From assembly GCA_047623945.1 (NCBI GenBank), contig JBLHOT010000008.1, forward strand, positions 1 to 64,000: a DNA stretch of 64,000 nt, in the 5' to 3' direction. The number at the start of each line of letters is the position of its first letter. Within the stretch, counting starts at the first letter, position 1. The position numbers and the translations under genes are program-made. Shown one piece after another: positions 18,222-26,743 of the stretch. Origin of the DNA: Arcticibacterium sp047623945 (lineage in GTDB: Bacteria; Bacteroidota; Bacteroidia; Cytophagales; Spirosomataceae). The notes under the pieces were generated by a model. That model made no database searches, was not told the origin of the DNA, and worked only from the letters and a program-made list of their open reading frames with translations.

Positions 18222-18992
18222 TTAAATGGTCATACCGCCATCAGCCGTAAAGTATGCTCCGGTAGTAAAACCGGCAGCATCAGAAGCTAGATAGAGAGCT
18301 AAAGCCCCTATTTCATCTACCGTTCCAATTCTAGAGATGGGCATATGGCGGGTAAACCTTTTCATAACGCTTTCGTCTTGCCATAGAGCTTGAGAAAATT
18401 TAGTTTTTATAAGACCAGGGCAAATGGTATTGACACGAATACCATCAGGACCCCATTCTTTGGCCAAAACCTTGGTCAGCATATTTAAAGACGCCTTACT
18501 TACCGAATACATTCCCAAACCTGGGTCTGGAGTTAAAGCTGCCACGCTACTGATGTTTATAATACTCCCGCCTCCTCTAGATTTCATAGACGCATGCACC
18601 ATTTTAGAAAATTCAAAAGGGGCTTTTACGTTAATCTCCATGATTTTATCAAATGCCCCACCATCACAATCAAGTGAAGGACCAAAAACAGGGTTAGTTG
18701 CTGCATTATTTACCAGAATATCTACGCCACCAAAGGCTTCAATTGTTTTGTCTAACAGGTTTTGAAGTTGCTCCATGTTGCCAGCATGAGCGGCCAGAGG
18801 TAATACTTCAGCACCGCTTTCTTTTCTAATACTCTCGGCTACTTCTTCTAAAACCTCTTGCTTTCTACTGCTTATAACTACTTTGGCTCCGTGAGCCGCA
18901 AAAAAACGAGCCATAGACTCACCAATGCCTTTGCTGGCACCGGTAATGATGGCCACTTTATTACTTAAATCGAACGCGTTTTTATAATCCAT
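18222..18992 (-). CDS. SDR family oxidoreductase
   Basis: A 256-residue classical short-chain dehydrogenase/reductase. It carries the cofactor motif T-G-A-S-K-G-I-G-E near residue 18, the N-N-A-A-T motif, and the catalytic S...Y-S-V-S-K-A (YxxxK). The C-terminal segment ends in F-T-T-G-A-Y-F-T-A-D-G-G-M. The family reduces or oxidises alcohols, sugars or acyl chains using NAD(P)(H). The substrate cannot be read from the sequence. It is followed upstream on the same strand by a second SDR and a methyltransferase, probably one operon. Confidence 0.9.
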   Translation of the reverse strand: MDYKNAFDLSNKVAIITGASKGIGESMARFFAAHGAKVVISSRKQEVLEEVAESIRKESGAEVLPLAAHAGNMEQLQNLLDKTIEAFGGVDILVNNAATNPVFGPSLDCDGGAFDKIMEINVKAPFEFSKMVHASMKSRGGGSIINISSVAALTPDPGLGMYSVSKASLNMLTKVLAKEWGPDGIRVNTICPGLIKTKFSQALWQDESVMKRFTRHMPISRIGTVDEIGALALYLASDAAGFTTGAYFTADGGMTI

Positions 18993-19018
18993 TTTATGTG
19001 TTGTTGATGAAAATTGTC

Positions 19019-19762
19019 TTATTGAATAGTAAGTCCGCCGTCGATAACGATTCCCTGGCCAGTCATATAACTTGACTCCTCGGAAGCCAAAAACAGGATG
19101 ACAGAACTAATTTCGTTTGGTTTTCCGAAACGTTTCATAGGTGTGGCAAAACGGAGCATTTCTTTATATTGAGGGTCTTCATTGGCAGATTCCAACATGG
19201 CTGTTTCTGTAAACCCAGGGCACACCGCGTTTATCCGAATACCCTTTTTAGCGACTTCAATAGCAGCCGTTTTAGTCATTCCTAGCACGGCATGTTTACT
19301 TGCGGAATAGGCTAAATGCTTTGTCATGCCTACTTTTCCGGCTACGGATGCGGTATTAACAATGGATCCTCCGCCTACCGCATTAAAATGACGGATGGCT
19401 TCCTTCATACAGTAGTAAACGCCATTCACGTTAACACGCATTACGGCGTCAAAGTCTACTTCTGGATAGTCTTCCGTTTTGGTTCTGGGCCCAAGGATTC
19501 CCGCATTATTCACAACAGCATGAAGCTGTCCCATATCAGCTATGGCTTTTTCAAAAGCGGCTTTTACTTCTGAACTCTGGCTCACGTCACATTTTAAATA
19601 AGTGATATTCCCACCAAATGACTTTAAGGACTCGGAGGCTTCAGTAGCAATATCTAGCACACAGACATGTGCACCTTCATTGCTAAATAATTTGGCTGTC
19701 TCCAGGCCAATGCCCGCATTTCCACCCGTGATAAGGACGTTTTTGTTTTCAAATCTTTTCAT
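19019..19762 (-). CDS. SDR family oxidoreductase
   Basis: A 247-residue classical SDR with T-G-G-N-A-G-I-G near residue 12, N-N-A-G near residue 87, the catalytic Ser (N-T-A-S-V-A-G) and Y-S-A-S-K, and the C-terminal Y-M-T-G-Q-G-I-V-I-D-G-G. It resembles 3-oxoacyl-ACP reductase-like or glucose dehydrogenase-like enzymes, but its substrate is unknown. Its start overlaps the methyltransferase stop by 4 bp, so the two are translationally coupled; the other SDR lies 26 bp downstream. Confidence 0.9.
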   Translation of the reverse strand: MKRFENKNVLITGGNAGIGLETAKLFSNEGAHVCVLDIATEASESLKSFGGNITYLKCDVSQSSEVKAAFEKAIADMGQLHAVVNNAGILGPRTKTEDYPEVDFDAVMRVNVNGVYYCMKEAIRHFNAVGGGSIVNTASVAGKVGMTKHLAYSASKHAVLGMTKTAAIEVAKKGIRINAVCPGFTETAMLESANEDPQYKEMLRFATPMKRFGKPNEISSVILFLASEESSYMTGQGIVIDGGLTIQ

Positions 19763-20523
19763 TTTTCGCAGAAGTATATGATTTCCTCCATAGGGAGGGC
19801 AAATCTTGTTGATGATGCTATTGGAAGTTGTTTGACGAAGTCGTCTTCAGTCACTTTAAACCCGGCTTTAGCCAGTTCTGTACCATAATCTTGACCAAAT
19901 AAACGGAGGTGGTCAGATTGTTTAAAAACACGCTCTCGTTCCCTCGGATCAGTAATGCTTGGGTCTTCTATGGTGTGTGGAAGTTTCATGTCTTGTGGCG
20001 ACTGCAGAATGGCCCAGCCGCCTGGCTTCAAAACACGATAAAGTTCTTTAGTAGCTACGTTAAAATGCTCTACGTGTTCTAAGACATGATTACAGAAAAT
20101 TACATCAAAAGAATTGTCAGGATATTGAATCTTCTCAATATCCATTTTCACTTTGGCCAGAGGCGACTCAATATCGGCCGTAAGGTATTCCAGATTTGGG
20201 AGCTCCTCAAAACGGTCTATGAAGCAATATTCGGGAGCAATATGCAGTACGTTTAATTTCTTTTCAAAAAAGTTGGTCTTTTTTCTGAGATAAAGATACA
20301 TCAATCGGTGACGCTCTAGTGATAAACAAGATGGACAAAGAGCGTTATTTCTTGGCTCTAAACGCCCATACGGTAAAAATTTCTTAAATTTGCCAGAGCA
20401 AACCGTGCATTCTACAGCGTCACCTTTCATAAAGCCTGCATAGACTTTAAGAGGGATGTGACTAAATAATTGCAGGTATTTTCTTGGAATAAAACGTATT
20501 AGGAAGCTTATTATACTTTTCAT
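19759..20523 (-). CDS. Class I SAM-dependent methyltransferase with zinc-finger-like N-terminus
   Basis: A 254-residue protein. Residues about 37-67 contain a four-cysteine module (C-T-V-C ... L-C-P-S-C) that could bind zinc. A Rossmann methyltransferase follows, with V-L-H-I-A-P-E at motif I, F-D-V-I-F-C-N-H-V-L-E-H-V at motif IV and V-L-K-P-G-G-W-A at the motif after it. The Cys module plus methyltransferase layout is shared with a group of uncharacterised methyltransferases often near sugar or surface polysaccharide genes. The substrate is unknown. It is the first gene of the three-gene minus-strand unit. Confidence 0.8.
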   Translation of the reverse strand: MKSIISFLIRFIPRKYLQLFSHIPLKVYAGFMKGDAVECTVCSGKFKKFLPYGRLEPRNNALCPSCLSLERHRLMYLYLRKKTNFFEKKLNVLHIAPEYCFIDRFEELPNLEYLTADIESPLAKVKMDIEKIQYPDNSFDVIFCNHVLEHVEHFNVATKELYRVLKPGGWAILQSPQDMKLPHTIEDPSITDPRERERVFKQSDHLRLFGQDYGTELAKAGFKVTEDDFVKQLPIASSTRFALPMEEIIYFCEK

Positions 20524-20595
20524 AGAATCTTTTGCCTATTCTCTTGAGAATGCTCGGTCAAAAATAGAATTAACTAAACATCAAAAAAAGTACAA

Positions 20596-20970
20596 ATGGA
20601 TAAAACCGAAGAAAATAAACCACAAAAGACACAAAAGACACATAAGCCGTACGATAGGAATGAGGGCAAAAATTGGTATCAGAAATTATTGTTAAGTCAA
20701 AAGTTTCATATCAATGCTGCTTTAGGACTTGTATTGGTGGCGGTAGGAGCGGTAGTGCTCACGGTAACGGGCTCAGAAATGCTTCACCATTGGGAATATG
20801 CAATTCATGGCGGTGTCGGGGTGGTGGGTCTCATAGCCGGACTTTGGTTTTTTAGCAGGGGACTTCGTTATGAGTCTCAGCTAGATGCAATTAGGATCAT
20901 GAAGCGTAATAGAAACTATTCGGGAGGAAATAAAAAAGGGCCAAGAAAACCAGGGCCAAAGAAGGGGTAA
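20596..20970 (+). CDS. Small two-helix membrane protein
   Basis: A 124-residue protein with a polar Lys/Gln/Thr-rich N-terminus, two hydrophobic helices (about residues 37-57 and 66-86) and a very basic Gly/Pro/Lys tail (G-G-N-K-K-G-P-R-K-P-G-P-K-K-G). I do not recognise a family. The basic tail would face the cytoplasm and could touch nucleic acid or lipid. It is divergent from the methyltransferase gene and ends at a strong terminator. Confidence 0.65.
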   Translation: MDKTEENKPQKTQKTHKPYDRNEGKNWYQKLLLSQKFHINAALGLVLVAVGAVVLTVTGSEMLHHWEYAIHGGVGVVGLIAGLWFFSRGLRYESQLDAIRIMKRNRNYSGGNKKGPRKPGPKKG

Positions 20971-20990
20971 AACAAAATACCTTGAAGGAA

Positions 20991-21024
20991 AAAACTTCAA
21001 GTCAGATTGACTTGAAGTTTTTTT
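20991..21024. terminator. Strong bidirectional terminator
   Basis: A perfect 14-bp stem (20991-21004 with 21008-21021, loop GAT) followed by T residues, 21 bp after the stop of the small membrane protein gene. Confidence 0.9.
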
Positions 21025-21073
21025 ATGCTTATTCCTCTAAAAAAACCAGTTAATTTCTGGAGATTTTTGGTCA

Positions 21074-21107
21074 TAAAAAAAAGTCTCAACTTCAAAAGCA
21101 GAGACTT
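21074..21107 (-). terminator. Intrinsic terminator of the 47-aa gene
   Basis: AAGTCTC / GAGACTT stem (21081-21087 with 21101-21107) with a long A-tract on its left, which is an oligo-T tail on the minus strand. It lies 24 bp beyond the stop of the small basic protein gene. Confidence 0.75.
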
Positions 21108-21130
21108 GAATTTCTTTCGAAAGGTAGAAT

Positions 21131-21274
21131 TTACTTAGCGAATTCTGCTTTAAGCTCTTCTACACTTACTTTTCTAATTTCAGGCTTAAGCGTCAGACGC
21201 TTTATTTCAGCTTGCTTGTTGTTAGCTATTGCTCTGTTTCTAAGGCCTTTTCTCTTTAATCTTGTAACTGCCAT
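21131..21274 (-). CDS. Small basic conserved protein (47 aa)
   Basis: A 47-residue protein starting MAVTRLKRKGLRNRAIANNK. The first half is strongly basic and the second half is an amphipathic helix ending V-E-E-L-K-A-E-F-A-K. Short proteins that begin MAVTRLKRK occur in many Bacteroidota; I do not know an assigned function. The basic N-terminus suggests RNA or ribosome contact. It has its own terminator at 21074-21107, which supports it being a real transcription unit. Confidence 0.7.
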   Translation of the reverse strand: MAVTRLKRKGLRNRAIANNKQAEIKRLTLKPEIRKVSVEELKAEFAK

Positions 21275-21374
21275 TTGATATCTAATTTTAAATACTAGTG
21301 CTCGTGTTATCCCAATTGAGGGGCAAATGTAGCTATTCTGTTTAGAATAATCAATGAAAAATCTAGAATAAGCT

Positions 21375-21382
21375 TACTTTTG
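21375..21382 (+). promoter_or_regulatory. Probable -7 promoter element of hisS
   Basis: TACTTTTG fits the TAnnTTTG consensus and lies 21 bp before the preferred hisS start at 21404, giving a very short leader. Confidence 0.45.
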
Positions 21383-21403
21383 TGCTCTGATTTAATTCAT
21401 TCT

Positions 21404-22768
21404 ATGTCAAAACCAAGTTTAGCTAGAGGTACACGTGATTTTGGGCCAGAAACAATGGCCAAACGCACCTATATCCTGGATACTATAAAATCTGTTTTTA
21501 AGAAATTTGGCTTTTTGCCTCTGGAAACTCCTGCCGTAGAAAATCTCTCCGTCTTAATGGGGAAGTATGGTGATGAGGGAGATAAATTGCTTTTTAAAAT
21601 TCTAAATTCGGGTGATTTCCTGAAAAAAACCAATCAAGATGATTACGATAATGGAGCAAGTGCTATGCTTCAGAAGGTAGCAGAAAAAGGTTTGAGGTAC
21701 GATTTGACAGTACCCTTTGCCAGATTTGTGAGTATGAATAGGCATGATTTGGCTATGCCCTTTAAGCGTTTTCAGGTGCAGCCCGTTTGGCGTGCGGACA
21801 GGCCACAAAAGGGTAGATATAGAGAGTTTTATCAGTGCGATGCCGATGTGGTAGGTACTGGTTCGTTGCTTTGCGAAGCTGAGATTATTCTGATGCTCAA
21901 TGAAGTTTTTAACAAACTTCAGCTAGAGGATTTTAGTATAAAGGTGAACAATAGAAAAATTTTAACAGGAATTTCTGAAGCTATTGGAGCTCAAGGAAGA
22001 GAAGCGGAACTTTGTGTGGCTATTGATAAGCTAGATAAAATAGGCAAAGAGAAGGTAGAACAAGAGTTAGTTGAGAGTGGCTTTTCAGCTGAGAGTATTG
22101 CATCTCTTCAGACGCTATTTACATTGACAGACGATAGCTTAGAGACTTTGAATACTTTAAAGAATTGGCTTTCTGAATCTCAGGTTGGATTGAAAGGTAT
22201 TTCTGAGTTAGAAGAGGTTCTTGAAATGGTGGCAGATTTTGGCGTGGCAGAAACGCATGTGGAGTTAGATTTCTCATTAGCTAGAGGCCTTAGCTATTAC
22301 ACTGGAGCTATTTTCGAGGTGAAAGCTAATGGCGTGCAGATAGGCAGTATTTCTGGCGGAGGAAGATATGATGATCTTACAAGCACTTTCGGTTTGCCAG
22401 ATGTTTCTGGGGTGGGTATCTCTTTTGGTGTAGATAGAATTTATGACGTTTTGGATGAGTTAAATCTCTTTCCAAAGAATGCTACAGCCAGTACACAAGT
22501 TTTATTGACGAACTTTGATAAAACCTCTGCCAAAGCTTGTCTACCTTTATTGCGTAAGCTTAGAGAGTCAGAAATTGCATCAGAGCTTTACCCGACTGGT
22601 GCCAAAATGAAAAAGCAATTTGATTATGCCAATAAGAAAGGTATCCCATACGTAATGGCCGTAGGTTCTGATGAAATAAAAGCGGGTAAATACAGTTTGA
22701 AAAATATGCTTACTGGAGAACAAGAGAGTCTTTTGTTGTCTGAAATAATAAAGAAATTACATGTTTAG
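21404..22768 (+). CDS. hisS: Histidyl-tRNA synthetase
   Basis: About 454 residues from the ATG at 21404. That start begins MSKPSLARGTRDFGPE, matching the family N-terminus; an upstream in-frame ATG at 21380 would lie within the promoter. It charges tRNA(His). Class II motifs are visible: the R-G-T-R-D-F start, motif 2 W-R-A-D-R-P-Q-K-G-R-Y-R-E-F-Y-Q-C-D, the histidine-specific L-A-R-G-L-S-Y-Y-T-G, motif 3 with G-V-G-I-S-F-G-V-D-R, and a C-terminal anticodon-binding domain. It overlaps mltG by 8 bp and heads a four-gene operon. Confidence 0.96.
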   Translation: MSKPSLARGTRDFGPETMAKRTYILDTIKSVFKKFGFLPLETPAVENLSVLMGKYGDEGDKLLFKILNSGDFLKKTNQDDYDNGASAMLQKVAEKGLRYDLTVPFARFVSMNRHDLAMPFKRFQVQPVWRADRPQKGRYREFYQCDADVVGTGSLLCEAEIILMLNEVFNKLQLEDFSIKVNNRKILTGISEAIGAQGREAELCVAIDKLDKIGKEKVEQELVESGFSAESIASLQTLFTLTDDSLETLNTLKNWLSESQVGLKGISELEEVLEMVADFGVAETHVELDFSLARGLSYYTGAIFEVKANGVQIGSISGGGRYDDLTSTFGLPDVSGVGISFGVDRIYDVLDELNLFPKNATASTQVLLTNFDKTSAKACLPLLRKLRESEIASELYPTGAKMKKQFDYANKKGIPYVMAVGSDEIKAGKYSLKNMLTGEQESLLLSEIIKKLHV

Positions 22769-23798
22769 AAATCATAAAGTACTGGCCTATATGCTGGTTA
22801 TTTTCAGTAGTTTAGCAGCCACATTTTCCTTCTATTTTTGGCAGGTGATAAAAAGCCCGAACATCAATCTTGATGCTAAAAATGAGGCTGTACTTTTTAT
22901 ACCGAAGGGTGCTACTTATCAAAATGTCTTGGATAGCTTAAATGCTCATGATTTAATTCATGACCAAATAAGTTTTGGTTTTTTGAGTAAGTTCATGAAT
23001 TATAGAGATAAAGTTAAGCCCGGAAGATATGAGTTGGCACCCAATGCTACGAACAAGGAGATTCTGTCAAAACTTCGTTCTGGAGACCAAGACGAGTTAA
23101 AACTAACCTTCAATAACATAAGACTGAAATCTGAGCTAGCCCAAAAACTTTCAGCGTCTCTTTCTATTGATTCAAAAACTTTACTTGAAAAGTTAAATGA
23201 CCCAGAAGTATGTAAAAAGTATGGTTTTACTACAGATAACATCATGTGTATGTTTTTGCCTGATACCTATTTTATGTGGTGGACTTTAGATGAGGATGCG
23301 TTTTTGGACAGGATGAAATATGAGTATAATGCTTTTTGGAATGAAGATCGTCTAAAAAAGGCAGCCACCACCAGCATGTCGCCTAAGGAAATTGGCATAA
23401 TGGCGAGTATAGTGCAGTCAGAAAGTAATAAAAGAGATGAGCAGCCTACGATAGCCGGTGTTTATGTAAATAGAATTAAGCAGGGTATTCCACTACAGGC
23501 CGACCCAACAGTGAAGTTTGCTGTAGGAGATTTTGGGCTGAAAAGGATATTAAAAAAACACTTAACCGTTAATTCTCCTTATAATACTTATACGAATCAG
23601 GGATTGCCCCCAGGGCCAATAGCTCTGCCCGAAAAAGGAGTTATTGATGCTGTACTAAATTATGGAAAACACAATTACGTGTACTTTTGTGCCAGAGAAG
23701 ATTTCTCTGGTTACCATAATTTTGCTGCCAATCTTAGTCAACATAATGCCAATGCTAGACGTTTTCATGCGGCTATGAATCAAAGAGGAATTTACTAA
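22761..23798 (+). CDS. mltG: Endolytic murein transglycosylase MltG
   Basis: A 345-residue protein with an N-terminal membrane helix (about residues 8-26) and the YceG/MltG domain. The enzyme cuts nascent glycan strands at the cytoplasmic membrane and so sets their length. The active-site stretch reads I-M-A-S-I-V-Q-S-E-S-N, where the second Glu of the usual E-x-E pair is kept and the first is Gln. The signatures A-G-V-Y-x-N-R, L-Q-A-D-P-T-V-K, S-P-Y-N-T-Y and G-L-P-P-G-P-I are all present. It overlaps hisS by 8 bp and the thioesterase by 1 bp. Confidence 0.93.
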   Translation: MFRNHKVLAYMLVIFSSLAATFSFYFWQVIKSPNINLDAKNEAVLFIPKGATYQNVLDSLNAHDLIHDQISFGFLSKFMNYRDKVKPGRYELAPNATNKEILSKLRSGDQDELKLTFNNIRLKSELAQKLSASLSIDSKTLLEKLNDPEVCKKYGFTTDNIMCMFLPDTYFMWWTLDEDAFLDRMKYEYNAFWNEDRLKKAATTSMSPKEIGIMASIVQSESNKRDEQPTIAGVYVNRIKQGIPLQADPTVKFAVGDFGLKRILKKHLTVNSPYNTYTNQGLPPGPIALPEKGVIDAVLNYGKHNYVYFCAREDFSGYHNFAANLSQHNANARRFHAAMNQRGIY

Positions 23799-24211
23799 TG
23801 TTTAGCTTTGATTATAAATATCGAGTACGTTACGCTGATGTGGATCAAATGGGATTCATGTATTATGGACACTACGCCAGATTGTATGAAATAGGTAGGG
23901 TAGAGGCTCTAAGAAGTTTAGGGGTTCGGTATAAAGACTTTGAAGATCAGGGTTTTATAATGCCTGTTTATGAAAACAAATCTCGCTTTATTAGTCCAGC
24001 GAAATATGATGAGCTCATTACCATTAGAGTCTTACTTCATGCCATTCCTAAAGCTAGAATAGTGTTTAACTATGAAATATGGAGTGAAGAAAATGTCAAA
24101 ATCCATACGGGTGAAACAACATTGGTTTTTGTGAATACCGCTAAGGATAGAATTATGACGTGCCCCCCCAATATTGAGGAAGCACTAAAGCCCTTTTTTA
24201 ATAAAGTATGA
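23798..24211 (+). CDS. Acyl-CoA thioesterase (4HBT hotdog family)
   Basis: A 137-residue single-hotdog protein. The signature V-R-Y-A-D-V-D-Q-M-G-F-M-Y-Y-G-H-Y-A-R-L-Y-E carries the catalytic Asp of the 4-hydroxybenzoyl-CoA/YbgC-like thioesterases, which hydrolyse acyl-CoA thioesters. Physiological substrates are usually short or medium acyl-CoAs. The start codon shares one base with the mltG stop (TAATG) and the end overlaps the next gene by 4 bp, so the four genes from hisS are translationally coupled. Confidence 0.88.
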   Translation: MFSFDYKYRVRYADVDQMGFMYYGHYARLYEIGRVEALRSLGVRYKDFEDQGFIMPVYENKSRFISPAKYDELITIRVLLHAIPKARIVFNYEIWSEENVKIHTGETTLVFVNTAKDRIMTCPPNIEEALKPFFNKV

Positions 24212-25137
24212 AGAGTTTCAGGGAAATTGGATTTATTAGAGCCCTGGAGCGTATCTTAAGAAGTGTGTATTTGTGGGACACCACAGTTTCTCTTTATCAC
24301 GTCTTAAGTATATTATGGAAAAAAATTGTTTCGTTTGACCTTGACCAAAGGGCTGCGGCGGTTTCTTTTTCGCTTCTATTAGCTATTTTTCCAGCCATTA
24401 TTTTCCTTTTTACGCTCATTCCATATATCCCGATTAATAATTTGGATAGGCAAATCATGGATTTCTTAGCGAATATTTTGCCTAAAGGAATCTATAGCAC
24501 TGCGGCTAATACCATCCAAGATATCATTAGTAGGAGACGGGTAGATGTACTTTCTTTTGGTTTTCTTTTTGCACTTTATGCGGCCACAAATGGTATGATG
24601 GCTCTCATTAGAGCATTTAATATTTCGCTTGAAAAAAATGATCAGAGAAACTTTTGGGCCGGTAGGCTAGTGGCCTTATTTCTTACCTTTTTGCTCGTTT
24701 TGGTAATGGTATCGGCCATTGTTGTTCTCATTGTAGGAAAAATATTCATTGCTTATTTGTTTGCTCAAGGAATACTAAATGAGAATTTCAATTATTACAT
24801 GATTCAGGTTTTAAGGTATTTATCCATCTTTATTATCTTCTTTTTAGGCATTGGTAGTATTTATTATTTCGGCACAAGCTCATCTAAAAGGATGACTTTC
24901 TTCAATTTTGGAGCAATGCTGGCTTCTGTCTTATGTATTCTTGCTACTAATTTATTCTCCTACTATTTAGTTAATTTTAATTCGTACAATAGACTTTACG
25001 GCTCTATTGGAACACTTATAGGTATGATGGTTTGGATATATCTCATTGCCATTATCCTGATTTTTGGCTTTGAAATAAATTCAAGTTTAAAGGATGCTTT
25101 GGCTTTGGAACATGAACAAGAAAAAAAGCCGCAGTAA
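24208..25137 (+). CDS. YihY/virulence factor BrkB family membrane protein
   Basis: A 309-residue integral membrane protein with about six helices. The family hallmarks are present: the D-Q-R-A-A-A-V-S-F-S-L-L-L-A-I-F-P region near residue 47 and Y-G-S-I-G-T-L-I-G-M-M-V-W-I-Y in the last third. Members were once called ribonuclease BN in error; they are now regarded as inner membrane proteins of unsettled transport function. It is the last gene of the hisS operon, overlapping the thioesterase by 4 bp. The 188 bp after it show no gene or clear terminator. Confidence 0.9.
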   Translation: MKSFREIGFIRALERILRSVYLWDTTVSLYHVLSILWKKIVSFDLDQRAAAVSFSLLLAIFPAIIFLFTLIPYIPINNLDRQIMDFLANILPKGIYSTAANTIQDIISRRRVDVLSFGFLFALYAATNGMMALIRAFNISLEKNDQRNFWAGRLVALFLTFLLVLVMVSAIVVLIVGKIFIAYLFAQGILNENFNYYMIQVLRYLSIFIIFFLGIGSIYYFGTSSSKRMTFFNFGAMLASVLCILATNLFSYYLVNFNSYNRLYGSIGTLIGMMVWIYLIAIILIFGFEINSSLKDALALEHEQEKKPQ

Positions 25138-25325
25138 TCTATGTACCAACGGCCTTTCTTAGTTTCACTCTAACCCATATAATGTCTGTTGTGAGGATAA
25201 TGATTTACGAGCAAATAACATGCCATAGTGGATGTTTCTGAGACTAACTATCGGTACTGCTTGATAAAGAGCCAGTTCTATTTCAGATTTCTGTCAAATA
25301 GCTAGCAAACCAAGAATATTTTTAG

Positions 25326-25796
25326 ATGAATAATACTGAAAGAACTCTCCACTGGGAGCTGATAAAATTTGACCAATTAAGTAACGAAGAGCTTTATGAA
25401 CTTATAGCCCTTCGCAGCCAAGTTTTTGTTGTAGAGCAGAATTGCGTCTATCAGGACTTGGACTTTAAAGACCAAAACGCTCTTCATTTATTGGGGAAAA
25501 ATGACGATGGAAAGCTAATTGCGTATACCAGACTTTTTGATGTGAATCAATATTATGAGGGCTATTTGGCGATAGGTAGAGTGATTACGCATAAGGATTT
25601 TAGAAAGTACGGCTATGGTATAGAACTTATGGAAAAGTCTATAGAATTGTGCCAAACTACTTTTGGAGAAATGGCTATCAAAATTGGTGCTCAAAAATAC
25701 CTAACTAAGTTTTATGGACTTCTGGGCTTTAAGGAAACAGGGGAAGATTATATTGAAGACGGTATTCCGCATTGTATCATGATCCGAGATATTTAG
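25326..25796 (+). CDS. ElaA-type GNAT acetyltransferase
   Basis: A 156-residue GNAT-fold protein of the ElaA subgroup. It has the N-terminal L-x-A-L-R-S-Q-V-F-V-V-E-Q-N-C-V-Y-Q-D-L-D block and the acetyl-CoA site I-G-R-V-x-T-H-K-D-F-R-K-Y-G-Y-G. Near the end is F-Y-G-L-L-G-F. ElaA proteins are predicted N-acetyltransferases without a known substrate. It stands alone, 57 bp before the DUF72 gene. Confidence 0.88.
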   Translation: MNNTERTLHWELIKFDQLSNEELYELIALRSQVFVVEQNCVYQDLDFKDQNALHLLGKNDDGKLIAYTRLFDVNQYYEGYLAIGRVITHKDFRKYGYGIELMEKSIELCQTTFGEMAIKIGAQKYLTKFYGLLGFKETGEDYIEDGIPHCIMIRDI

Positions 25797-25853
25797 CAAA
25801 GTTTTTTTTGGAATAGCTTATTCAGTAAATTAGACTTCAATTAAAAGAGCCCC

Positions 25854-26732
25854 ATGAAATTTGGAAGTGTAACAGACGCCAGCTTTATAGATTTTACCTT
25901 ACCACCAGACCCTTTAGGGACGGCTGGTATTTTAAAGAAAGGGAAACATCCTTTGATGACTTACGTAGGTTGTGCCAAATGGAATAGAGGAGATTTAAAA
26001 GGCTTTTACCCAAGAGGTACCAAAGACGAGCTTGCTTATTATGCCACTCAGTTTAACTCTATAGAATTAAACGCTACTTTTTATAATAATTACTCTGACG
26101 AACAGATTCAGAAATGGTGCGACAAGACACCCACAGACTTTCGGTTTTTCCCAAAGGTTTCTAATTATGTAAGTCATATCAAACGCCTGAATGATGTTAA
26201 AGGTCCCATGGCCGAAGTTATAGCCGGAGCACGCTCTTTTGGAGAGAGGTTGGGCATGTCTTTTTTACAAGTGCATGACAATTTTAAGCCGAGCAACATG
26301 CAGCGTCTAATAGACTTTGTAAGTGGCTGGTCTGCTGATGTCCCTCTAGCAGTGGAGTTACGTAACACAGAGTGGTTTCAAGATGAAGCTGTGGCTAAAG
26401 AAGTTTACGAGGTTTTTGAAGAGTTTAATGTTACTAATATCATAACGGATACAGCAGGAAGAAGAGATTTATTACATATGCGACTTACAACGCCCGTTGC
26501 TTTTATTCGGTACGTGGGGGCTAATCATCCAACAGATTACCCTAGACTAGACGACTGGCTAGATAGAATAGAAAGTTGGCGTGAAGCTGGTCTAGAGAAA
26601 CTGTATTTCTTTGTACATCAAAATATGGAGAAAGAATCTCCTCTCTTGTCTAAGTACTTTATTGAGAAATATAATGATCGTTTCAATGGAAATCTAAGAG
26701 GACCAGAAGGAGAAAATAGCTTATTCAGTTAA
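25854..26732 (+). CDS. DUF72 domain protein
   Basis: A 292-residue protein of the DUF72/YecE family, a TIM-barrel fold with no proven activity. Visible signatures are Y-V-G-C-A-K-W near residue 38, F-N-S-I-E-L-N-A-T-F-Y near residue 67, F-R-F-F-P-K-V, and the late Y-F-F-V-H-Q-N. Some members bind metal clusters, but I see no obvious cysteine cluster here. It is followed 11 bp later by the DinB-like gene, so the two are probably cotranscribed. Confidence 0.88.
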   Translation: MKFGSVTDASFIDFTLPPDPLGTAGILKKGKHPLMTYVGCAKWNRGDLKGFYPRGTKDELAYYATQFNSIELNATFYNNYSDEQIQKWCDKTPTDFRFFPKVSNYVSHIKRLNDVKGPMAEVIAGARSFGERLGMSFLQVHDNFKPSNMQRLIDFVSGWSADVPLAVELRNTEWFQDEAVAKEVYEVFEEFNVTNIITDTAGRRDLLHMRLTTPVAFIRYVGANHPTDYPRLDDWLDRIESWREAGLEKLYFFVHQNMEKESPLLSKYFIEKYNDRFNGNLRGPEGENSLFS

Positions 26733-26743
26733 AAGATGGACTC

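Noticed and set aside
22761..23798. Inactive MltG because of the Gln in the E-x-E motif
   Set aside because: The second Glu and all other signatures are kept, so loss of activity is not supported.
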